This document shows, piece by piece, positions 1 through 5,783 of a stretch of DNA of 5,783 bases (the first letter of the stretch is position 1; each line of letters starts with the position of its first letter). The notes beneath the pieces are model-generated. The model was not told the origin of the DNA and did no database searches. It worked only from the letters and a program-made list of their open reading frames with translations. This stretch comes from Balneolales bacterium (GTDB taxonomy: Bacteria > Bacteroidota > Rhodothermia > Balneolales > HLUCCA01), in contig JAIUMT010000222.1 of assembly GCA_022565415.1 (NCBI GenBank), forward strand, positions 1 through 5,783. Direction: 5' to 3'. The translations under genes were made by a program, and so were the position numbers.

Positions 1-996
1 ACCAAGGTTAATGAGTGGGAAGAATTGACGTTTGATTTCTCCGGATATGAGAATCCGCCAGCTGCCGAAGGTATGCTCGATCAAGTTGTTGTCTTCCCAG
101 ATTTCAATTTGGATGGCCGTACACAAGATAACATTGTGTATTTCGATAATATCACCTTCTCTGGAACAGGTGGCGGCGGGACAGACCCAACTCCCGATGG
201 TCCTACAGTTGCGGCGCCAACACCAACCTACAATCAGGCCGAAGTAATCTCATTATTTAGCTCGGCTTACGATAATGTAACGGTTGATACCTGGAGAACA
301 GACTGGTCGGCTGCGAACTATTCTGAAGTTGATATCGACGGAACACCGGTTAAGCGTTATGGCTCATTGGATTTCGTTGGAATCGAAACGGTTGAAAATC
401 AAATCAATGCTTCCGGAATGACGAACTTCCACATGAATGTGTATTCTGATGACTTCACATACTTTGCAGTGAAGTTGGTCGATTTTGGTCCAGATGGTGC
501 ATTTGGAGGCGGTGACGACACCGAGCACGAAATTCAATTCGACGCCCTTCCTACAGGCGAATGGGTAACGATTGATATACCTTTGAGCGATTTCACGGGC
601 TTGACAAGCACCAGTAACCTGGCTCAGTATATCCTGGTTGCCCGTCCAACAGGATCAGCTACCGTTTATGTGGATAACATGTTCTTCTACGATATTGAAG
701 GAACAAGTATCGACGACGAAAACACGCTCCCGCAAGAGATGGTTTTAGGTCAGAACTACCCAAATCCGTTCAATCCGACGACAAACATCGCGTACTCAAT
801 TCCACAATCCTCAGAAGTAACACTCGAAGTGTTCAACATGCAGGGTCAGAGAATATCTACGCTGGTTAGTGGATATCAAAGCGCCGGTTCGCACACCGTT
901 ACCTTTGATGCATCTAATCTCGCATCAGGTATGTACATGTACCGCCTAACATCAGGTGGCATGGTACAGGTTAACAAGATGATGCTGATTAAGTAA
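1..996 (+). CDS. Secreted carbohydrate-binding protein with T9SS type A sorting domain (5' partial; probable C-terminal part of a glycoside hydrolase)
   Basis: The reading frame is open from base 1, so this is the last 331 codons of a longer gene; the TTG at 25 is not a credible start. Codons 1 to about 56 are the end of a beta-sandwich, galactose-binding-like domain (motifs WEELTFDFSG, VVVFPDF, IVYFDNITFSG). A Gly/Thr/Pro linker follows (codons 57-80). A second beta-sandwich domain (codons 82-236) opens with VISLFSSAY and ends with VYVDNMFFYDI; its Asp/Gly-rich loop DFGPDGAFGGGDD could hold calcium. From memory, this tandem arrangement is common behind GH16-type beta-glucanases and related polysaccharidases of Bacteroidota. 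Codons 242-331 are the T9SS C-terminal domain (LGQNYPNPFNPTT, then ASGMYMYRL and a basic Lys-rich end), which directs export through the outer membrane and is usually removed or used for surface anchoring. The catalytic domain is not visible, so enzyme class and substrate are inference. A terminator follows the stop directly. Confidence 0.88.
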   Translation, partial: TKVNEWEELTFDFSGYENPPAAEGMLDQVVVFPDFNLDGRTQDNIVYFDNITFSGTGGGGTDPTPDGPTVAAPTPTYNQAEVISLFSSAYDNVTVDTWRTDWSAANYSEVDIDGTPVKRYGSLDFVGIETVENQINASGMTNFHMNVYSDDFTYFAVKLVDFGPDGAFGGGDDTEHEIQFDALPTGEWVTIDIPLSDFTGLTSTSNLAQYILVARPTGSATVYVDNMFFYDIEGTSIDDENTLPQEMVLGQNYPNPFNPTTNIAYSIPQSSEVTLEVFNMQGQRISTLVSGYQSAGSHTVTFDASNLASGMYMYRLTSGGMVQVNKMMLIK

Positions 997-1021
997 GCTT
1001 TAAAGTTATACTTGCTTTTAC

Positions 1022-1055
1022 AAACCGGTTCCTTTTTGGGACCGGTTTTTTTTTT
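1022..1055 (+). terminator. Rho-independent terminator after the secreted protein gene
   Basis: An 11-bp stem (AAACCGGTTCC pairing with GGGACCGGTTT, with one G-T wobble) closes a five-T loop. A run of ten T residues begins at 1046, within the right arm, and gives the U-tract. It starts 25 bases after the stop codon at 994-996. The complementary strand has no T-tract after the hairpin, so it should act only on plus-strand transcription. It separates this gene from the downstream regulator, which would then need its own promoter. Confidence 0.93.
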
Positions 1056-1274
1056 ATAATAAAGCTTAAATAAAGCGTTGATAAACAAGAGGATTTGGTT
1101 GAGTTCAACGCCGGAGTTTAAAGAAAAACAGCCTTTTTTTCGGTAGTGCAGGCAGAGTGCGGATACAAGTCTCGCTTTATGATTGGTTAAATAACATGAG
1201 AACGAACTCGCCGTCATTTTTTGCGACGTAAATGCTAGTCATCCGACGTTTATATCATATCCTTTGGTCTTTAT

Positions 1275-4019
1275 TTGAATTTTCACTCAACTTTCCTGAA
1301 ATATTTCTTGAAGCTAATACTCACATATTTTTTGATACTTCTTTGGGTTCAGCCAGGTCTCGCATCAGACCGTTTCCCATCAAAAGGAGTCCCATTGATG
1401 CAAAATTATACTCCCGCTCAGTATGATAACAAAGGCAAGGTTTGGTCGATAGATTCTTCTCCAAACGGCATTATGTATATGGCCGCCGACAAAGGATTGC
1501 TTGAGTATGATGGAAAAACCTGGAAAAGCTACAGGGGAAGCAACGGATTTACTCGCTCAGTACTTGTAGTTAACGATTCCCTGATTTATACAGGCTCCGA
1601 TCTGGATTTCGGTGTGTGGAAGCGTAACAAGCTTCAAAATTTTGAATACACTTCATTATATCCTTTTCGAGAGGTGCCTCAGAATATCAATGAAGAGTTT
1701 TGGGACATTCACCAGCACACAGATCATATCATTTTCATTTCTGCGTACAATTTATACCTGTTTCGCGACCAAAACATCACAAAAATTTCGGCGCCGAGCA
1801 GGTTCTCGGGCAGTTTTACGGTTAACGATGCGCACTATTATGCCGATGAGCGCGACGGACTATTTCGCCTAACTAATCTGTCACTCGAACATCTTTTTGC
1901 CTTTCCGGATGATGCCGATTTTGAACTATCTGGCATGTATGAACATGATGGCGACCTGGTTTTAGTTACCAAAAATTCCGGATTATTTCGTTATCGCGCC
2001 GGGGTTTTGGAGTCCTGGAATACATCCTTGTCGCGTGAACTAGAGGCAGCCAAGGTTTTCAGCTTTGAGCAAATTGGTGATTCCCACCTGGCGTTTGGTA
2101 CCGTTTTGAAGGGTTTGTATGTGAGCGATACCAACGGCGAGATTTTGCATCATGTAAATCGCCAGAAGGGATTGTCTAGCAATACAGTTTTGAGCATGCA
2201 TTTTAGTGAGCACGGCAAGCTCTGGCTTGGAATGGATTATGGCGTATCTTGGCTGAATTTCAGTAGTAGCCTCACGTTTTTTTATGATTATCGTGGTGAC
2301 TTTGGCACCGGCTATACAGCGGTTTTAAACAATAACACGTTCTACCTTGGGACAAATCAGGGTTTGTATCAATCTGATTGGGAAAACTTGAATAACAACT
2401 CGGAGGTCAATCGATTTGAGTTAATTCCCGGCACAGAAGGACAGGTTTGGGACCTGAAAGTCATTGACGGTAAGCTATTTATAGGTCATGACTTAGGACT
2501 ACTTCTCTTGCGAGACAACATCAGGTCGATTAATACCAATTCTATTGAACGCCTGCACACTCAAACGGGGTATTGGACCATTTTGCCGTACAAAGACTAT
2601 ATTTTGGCTGGTTCATACAACGGTATTTCGGTGTTTGAACGAAGAGGCGATAGCTGGCGGTATCATAAGCAATTAGAACTCATTCGTGGATCGGTAAATC
2701 AGCTAATAATTACTGAGGGTGACGTTTTATGGGTAAATATTCCCAATTACGGCATTATTCGCGCTGTACTGGATGCTAATTTGTATCCGCAAGACAAGCA
2801 GATTTTCTTGTCAACAGAATTTGATGGCAACGATTTACAGTTGAAACGCGTGGATGAGAATGTATTCGCGATAACAGATGCGTTTCAATATGAATATAGC
2901 TCAGACCGAAAGGAGTTTTCAGAATATGGGTCAGCCGAGGGGCGTCCCGATATCGAAAATGTACTCCCTGGTATCTTAGAGCCAGTGTTGCTGCAAGCAG
3001 ATATTGAGTTCTACCCGGTTTTCAACGGATTCGTCCTGAATTTTTCGGGTTACGATTCCCGTTTAGAGGCAAATAATACAGTGCTTTTCAGAACGATTGA
3101 GGCATTTAATAACGAAGACCGGGTTGCCATTAGCCCGGAGCAGACTATTCCATATCGATTTAATAACCTGAATGTAGATTTCGTGGTGCCTAATCAAGAC
3201 GGAGTTTTGTATCAGTATAAGTTTAGTAGTCGCGAAGGTTGGTCAAATTGGGATACCAGCAGCTATTTTGAAGTTATGAATTTGGGTCAAGGTGAGCATA
3301 CTTTGCAAGTTCGCGCCAAAATCAACGGCGAAATATCTGAAATTACCACCCTCACCCTTCGTATTGCACCTTCGTGGTATAACACCTGGTATGCGTATGC
3401 TGTCTACGCTATTTTGGCCATATCTTTATCGCTTACAATTTACATTTGGCTGACGATGTCGTTGAGAAAGCAAAAGCATGATTTGCTAGTCAGGCAACAG
3501 AATTCTTTGCGCGAACAAACAGAGAAACACAAACAACGCATTGCTCAACTCGAGCAAGTTCGGTTGCAATCGGAGTACGATGACGTGGTTCATCAGCTGA
3601 AATCAAAAACGATGGAACTGGCGAATAAGGCAAAAGAAAATGAGGACAAAAACCGACTTCTGCTCACGCTGAAAGATAAAATCGATGCGATTCAGTCGGC
3701 TCAGATCACACCGATTACCGGCCTTCGCAATTTGAATAAACTACTTGATGACAATTTATCTGCTGATGTAAACACGTTCGAAATTCAGATGGACGAGCTG
3801 CATCAGGAGTTGTTCAAACAATTGAAAAGTAAATATGCGGACTTGTCGGTTAATGATTTGCGCCTTTGTGCGTATGTAAAACTCGGATTTAGCTCAAAGG
3901 AAATAGCTGATATTTTAAATATTAAGCCATCGAGTGCGTATATCAACCGATCCCGTCTTCGCAAAAAACTCAATTTGGCTCCCGAGGATGATTTATACAC
4001 GTTCCTGAACTCGCTTTGA
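1275..4019 (+). CDS. Membrane-tethered sensor/transcriptional regulator: beta-propeller, Y_Y_Y domain, LuxR-type HTH
   Basis: A complete 914-residue protein. Residues 1-30 form a signal peptide (hydrophobic LILTYFLILLW, likely cleavage after GLA). Residues about 45-500 are periplasmic beta-propeller repeats; the clearest Reg_prop-type blades are 54-86 and 298-331 (GLSSNTVLSMHF, GKLWLGMDYGVSWL). Residues about 640-697 are a Y_Y_Y domain (YQYKF, WSNWD, GEHTLQVRA), followed by the usual SWYNTWYAYAVY and a membrane helix (about 703-727). A Gln/Glu/Lys-rich coiled coil (730-805) leads to a LuxR-type HTH (857-905; LRLCAYVKLGFSSKEIADIL, then RSRLRKKLNL). No histidine kinase or receiver domain is present, so a ligand signal would pass from propeller to HTH in one chain, broadly as proposed for SusR-like regulators. 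The start is uncertain: there is no in-frame ATG before residue 42, and a stop lies at 1236. TTG 1275 is used here; TTG 1308 would also leave a full signal peptide. No Shine-Dalgarno sequence is evident. The ligand and target genes are unknown; the upstream secreted carbohydrate-binding protein suggests a glycan. Confidence 0.9.
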   Translation: MNFHSTFLKYFLKLILTYFLILLWVQPGLASDRFPSKGVPLMQNYTPAQYDNKGKVWSIDSSPNGIMYMAADKGLLEYDGKTWKSYRGSNGFTRSVLVVNDSLIYTGSDLDFGVWKRNKLQNFEYTSLYPFREVPQNINEEFWDIHQHTDHIIFISAYNLYLFRDQNITKISAPSRFSGSFTVNDAHYYADERDGLFRLTNLSLEHLFAFPDDADFELSGMYEHDGDLVLVTKNSGLFRYRAGVLESWNTSLSRELEAAKVFSFEQIGDSHLAFGTVLKGLYVSDTNGEILHHVNRQKGLSSNTVLSMHFSEHGKLWLGMDYGVSWLNFSSSLTFFYDYRGDFGTGYTAVLNNNTFYLGTNQGLYQSDWENLNNNSEVNRFELIPGTEGQVWDLKVIDGKLFIGHDLGLLLLRDNIRSINTNSIERLHTQTGYWTILPYKDYILAGSYNGISVFERRGDSWRYHKQLELIRGSVNQLIITEGDVLWVNIPNYGIIRAVLDANLYPQDKQIFLSTEFDGNDLQLKRVDENVFAITDAFQYEYSSDRKEFSEYGSAEGRPDIENVLPGILEPVLLQADIEFYPVFNGFVLNFSGYDSRLEANNTVLFRTIEAFNNEDRVAISPEQTIPYRFNNLNVDFVVPNQDGVLYQYKFSSREGWSNWDTSSYFEVMNLGQGEHTLQVRAKINGEISEITTLTLRIAPSWYNTWYAYAVYAILAISLSLTIYIWLTMSLRKQKHDLLVRQQNSLREQTEKHKQRIAQLEQVRLQSEYDDVVHQLKSKTMELANKAKENEDKNRLLLTLKDKIDAIQSAQITPITGLRNLNKLLDDNLSADVNTFEIQMDELHQELFKQLKSKYADLSVNDLRLCAYVKLGFSSKEIADILNIKPSSAYINRSRLRKKLNLAPEDDLYTFLNSL

Positions 4020-4859
4020 AAACCGCCTGTTTAGCCATAACGAGATAAGTATCACAACCCCGCCAATTGTCAGCCTCATCAAATCGGCATCTTTGTTCCA
4101 AAACAGCAAATTGACCAAAATTCCTGCCGGAATGAGCATATTGTTCATGATAGCGAGCGTTCCCGCATCAACCATAGTGCCACCTTTGTTCCAAAGAAAT
4201 AGTCCGAGTCCAGATGCGCCAACGCCCAGCCAAAGTAGAATTCCCCACTGAGTTAGCGAAGAGGGCATCATGCTGAGGTCGCCGAAAATTAGCATAGACG
4301 GACCCGATACGAGCAATCCGCCCAGGAAAAAGTATCCGAAAAACCGATGTTGAGGCATATCAACCGGATAACGCTTCACAAGATTGGCGTATCCGACTTG
4401 TCCGGCGGCAAAGGCCAGGTTCGCGACTTGAATCAGGATGAATCCGGTCAGGTACGATTCGGTAATACCGTCGTATCGAATATATCCAGCGCCAATCACG
4501 GCTAAAAATGCGGCTGCTAGCGAAATCGGTGAGAAGCGTTTGTTGATGGCGTCGTCGATGAGGGACACATACAACGGCGTAGTTACCGTAAATAACAGAA
4601 CTTCCGGCACTGATAAATACAAAAACGATCGATATAAGCACAGGTACGTCACTCCAATCATGAGTGCACCCACGACCGTAGTTCCAATTTTGAGCTGCTT
4701 AGGGATTCCGTACCACTTGGTCATGGGCAGGAAAATTATCCCTGCCAACAACACACGCGTGAGCACGGCAAAATCTCCATCCACCGAGCCCGCGAGGTAC
4801 ACATCAATAAGGCTGAATGAGAATGCCCACAGGCAGGTAATAAAAATGAGGTAACGCAT
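3993..4859 (-). CDS. yigM: EamA/DMT-family transporter, YigM-like (probable biotin transporter)
   Basis: A 288-residue protein with ten predicted membrane helices (roughly 2-22, 31-48, 58-75, 82-100, 111-127, 136-158, 173-192, 203-223, 233-253, 262-276), arranged as two EamA repeats. It would act in the inner membrane. It resembles E. coli YigM (about 299 residues), reported as a biotin transporter, along its whole length as I recall that sequence: WAFSFS at 11-16, YLAGSVD at 21-27, PEVLLFTVTTPLYV at 85-98, VIGAGYIRYD at 121-130, QWGILLWLGVGASGLG at 204-219, and WNKGGTMVDAGTLAIMNN at 223-240, followed by PAG. The conserved spacing and length argue for the YigM subgroup rather than a generic DMT exporter; biotin specificity remains inference. 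ATG 4859 is secure because an in-frame stop lies two codons upstream. No Shine-Dalgarno sequence is visible. The 3' end overlaps the convergent regulator gene by 27 bp, and no biotin synthesis gene or BirA site is visible nearby. Confidence 0.9.
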   Translation of the reverse strand: MRYLIFITCLWAFSFSLIDVYLAGSVDGDFAVLTRVLLAGIIFLPMTKWYGIPKQLKIGTTVVGALMIGVTYLCLYRSFLYLSVPEVLLFTVTTPLYVSLIDDAINKRFSPISLAAAFLAVIGAGYIRYDGITESYLTGFILIQVANLAFAAGQVGYANLVKRYPVDMPQHRFFGYFFLGGLLVSGPSMLIFGDLSMMPSSLTQWGILLWLGVGASGLGLFLWNKGGTMVDAGTLAIMNNMLIPAGILVNLLFWNKDADLMRLTIGGVVILISLWLNRRFSKRVQERV

Positions 4860-4908
4860 AAATCGCTATTGAATCAAAATGATGCTAAAAATAGGATTTA
4901 CGTGCCTC

Positions 4909-4916
4909 CAAAGCTA
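4909..4916 (-). promoter_or_regulatory. Possible Bacteroidota-type -7 promoter element for the YigM-like gene
   Basis: On the minus strand the bases read TAGCTTTG, a full match to the TAnnTTTG -7 consensus described for Bacteroidota sigma factors. It ends 49 bases before the transporter ATG, so transcription from it would give a leader of about 40-45 bases. The expected TTTG-like -33 partner is not evident about 20 bases upstream, and a six-base match of this kind can occur by chance, so the call is tentative. Confidence 0.3.
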
Positions 4917-4988
4917 GATGTAATATGATACTCCGTTTTTCCCTTAAATTGATATTAACATGTGCTAAAATAGTAACTTAAGTCGGGA

Positions 4989-5006
4989 TGACAAGTGGAT
5001 TTGTCA
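4989..5006. repeat. Perfect 6-bp inverted repeat (TGACAA-N6-TTGTCA) upstream of the glycosyltransferase gene
   Basis: TGACAA at 4989-4994 and TTGTCA at 5001-5006 are exact reverse complements separated by six bases. The dyad is 18 bp in all, a size suited to a dimeric repressor, and lies 68 bp upstream of the likely glycosyltransferase start at 5075. With arms of only six bases, chance occurrence is quite possible. No T-run follows, so it is not a terminator. Confidence 0.25.
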
Positions 5007-5074
5007 GTTGTGCCAAAGAATCGGCCATTCAGTGCGATAAATCGTATCTTGTGGCTACTCAAACATTGTTTTCA

Positions 5075-5783
5075 ATGAAAAAACTGCTCATAATTGGCAC
5101 GGTTTGGCCAGAACCCACATCTTCCGCAGCCGGATCCCGGATGATGGAATTGGTTCGCCTGTTTTCTGAGGCTGATTTTGCCATTACATTCAGCAGTATC
5201 GCGGCGCGAAGTGACTACTCGGTCAGTTTGGGTGAGTTGGGCGTTAAAGAAGTCCCCATCCGACTAAATGATTCCAGTTTTGACGATTTCGTGCGTGATT
5301 TGCAGCCCGATGTGGTGATTTTTGACCGATACTTTTCGGAGGAGCAGTTTGGCTGGCGCGTGGCGGAGGTTTGTCCCGGCGCGGTTCGGGTGCTCGACAC
5401 CGAGGACTTGCATTTTCTGAGGTCGGCTCGGAAACGCATGCTGAAACAGATTGCTGATCCGGATGTTCTGGTCGAGCCTCAGGACGATTTATCTATGATT
5501 TTGAGCGAACCTGTGGCGTTAAGGGAGGTCGCGGCCATGTACCGCTGTGATTTATCGCTTATCATTTCATCGGCCGAAATGCTGCTTCTCGAGCGGATTT
5601 TCCGGTTCCCGGCCGAACTATTATTTCATCTTCCGTTTTTGGAGACGACTCGGGTCGAAAATCTTCCCGATTTCGCGCAACGCCGGAATTTTGTATCGAT
5701 TGGGAATTTTCTGCATGATCCCAACACGGATGCGGTTCGTCAGCTAAAATCGACGATCTGGCCTCTCATTCGCTCCCGATTAC
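5075..5783 (+). CDS. Glycosyltransferase, GT4-like (3' partial)
   Basis: An uninterrupted frame from ATG 5075 runs off the right edge after 236 complete codons, so only the N-terminal domain and the domain boundary are visible. The start MKKLLIIGTVWPEP and SSAAGSRMMELV form the first Rossmann strand and Gly-rich substrate loop of GT-B glycosyltransferases. Further GT4-like signals are VVIFDRYFSEEQFGW (80-94), the VLDTEDLHFLR motif (106-116, where relatives often have DxxDxHxLR), CDLSLIISSAEMLLL (158-172) and FVSIGNFLHDPNTDAVRQL (207-225), which normally opens the second, nucleotide-sugar-binding domain. The protein is probably cytoplasmic and transfers a sugar from a nucleotide donor in cell-surface polysaccharide or glycolipid synthesis; donor and acceptor cannot be told. 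An in-frame ATG at 4988 would add 29 residues that look unrelated to the fold, so 5075 is preferred. There is no clear Shine-Dalgarno sequence. It is transcribed divergently from the transporter gene. Confidence 0.85.
   Translation, partial: MKKLLIIGTVWPEPTSSAAGSRMMELVRLFSEADFAITFSSIAARSDYSVSLGELGVKEVPIRLNDSSFDDFVRDLQPDVVIFDRYFSEEQFGWRVAEVCPGAVRVLDTEDLHFLRSARKRMLKQIADPDVLVEPQDDLSMILSEPVALREVAAMYRCDLSLIISSAEMLLLERIFRFPAELLFHLPFLETTRVENLPDFAQRRNFVSIGNFLHDPNTDAVRQLKSTIWPLIRSRL

Noticed and set aside
1098..1109. GTTGA-GT-TCAAC inverted repeat in the gap after the terminator
   Set aside because: Five-base arms with a two-base centre are expected by chance, and a two-base loop cannot form a stable hairpin.
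876..1217. Minus-strand open frame of 113 codons across the end of the secreted protein gene and the terminator
   Set aside because: It runs antisense through the T9SS domain and the terminator hairpin, has no recognisable motif, and its composition follows the opposite coding strand and AT-rich spacer.
1257..1277. Near matches to the Bacteroidota -7 element (TATCCTTTG and TTTATTTG) before the regulator
   Set aside because: The first has an extra base in the spacer; the second has a mismatch and overlaps the TTG used as start. Neither has a clear -33 partner.
1612..1872. Second plus-strand open frame of 86 codons inside the regulator gene
   Set aside because: It lies in another frame within the well-supported propeller coding sequence and shows no recognisable motif.
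4438..4854. Plus-strand open frame of 138 codons opposite the YigM-like gene
   Set aside because: It is the antisense shadow of a clear ten-helix transporter; its translation has no domain-like pattern.
4949..4971. TTGATA and TAAAAT as a sigma70-like promoter for the glycosyltransferase gene
   Set aside because: The spacer is only 11 bases, far below the usual 16-18, and each hexamer has a mismatch.
5215..5439. Minus-strand open frame of 74 codons inside the glycosyltransferase gene
   Set aside because: The plus-strand frame here carries glycosyltransferase motifs and continues unbroken; the minus frame is a low-complexity Ser/Arg/Lys-rich shadow.

Overview
The window looks like chromosomal DNA from a member of the Bacteroidota/Balneolota/Rhodothermota group. 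The main evidence is the first protein, which ends in a type IX secretion (T9SS) sorting domain of the 'NYPNPFNPTT' kind, common in Balneolota, Rhodothermota and Ignavibacteria. Supporting signs are a large propeller/Y_Y_Y/LuxR-type regulator typical of these phyla, and start sites that lack clear Shine-Dalgarno sequences. The exact genus cannot be read from the window.

Layout, left to right. (1) Positions 1-996, plus strand: the 3' end of a large secreted protein. It has the tail of one carbohydrate-binding-like beta-sandwich domain, a Gly/Pro linker, a second such domain and the T9SS sorting domain; any catalytic part lies left of the window. (2) 1022-1055: a strong Rho-independent terminator. 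(3) 1056-1274: a non-coding gap with no convincing promoter. (4) 1275-4019, plus strand: a complete 914-residue membrane-tethered sensor/regulator with a signal peptide, periplasmic beta-propeller, Y_Y_Y domain, one membrane helix, coiled coil and LuxR-type HTH. (5) 3993-4859, minus strand: a complete 10-helix EamA/DMT transporter closely resembling E. coli YigM (biotin transporter), convergent with the regulator and overlapping its 3' end by 27 bp. (6) 4860-5074: a divergent intergenic gap with a possible Bacteroidota-type -7 promoter element for the transporter and a short perfect dyad. (7) 5075 to the right edge, plus strand: the first 236 codons of a GT4-like glycosyltransferase, cut off by the window end.

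How the genes may work together: the secreted carbohydrate-binding protein and the regulator are adjacent and co-directional. This suggests a small polysaccharide-utilisation module in which the regulator senses sugars released outside the cell (inference). The terminator between them implies separate transcription. The biotin-type transporter and the glycosyltransferase have no evident link to that module.

I saw no rRNA, tRNA, CRISPR array, transposase or phage gene, and nothing that amounts to an undescribed defence or mobile system. The findings are modest and mostly concern regulation, start codons and gene arrangement.
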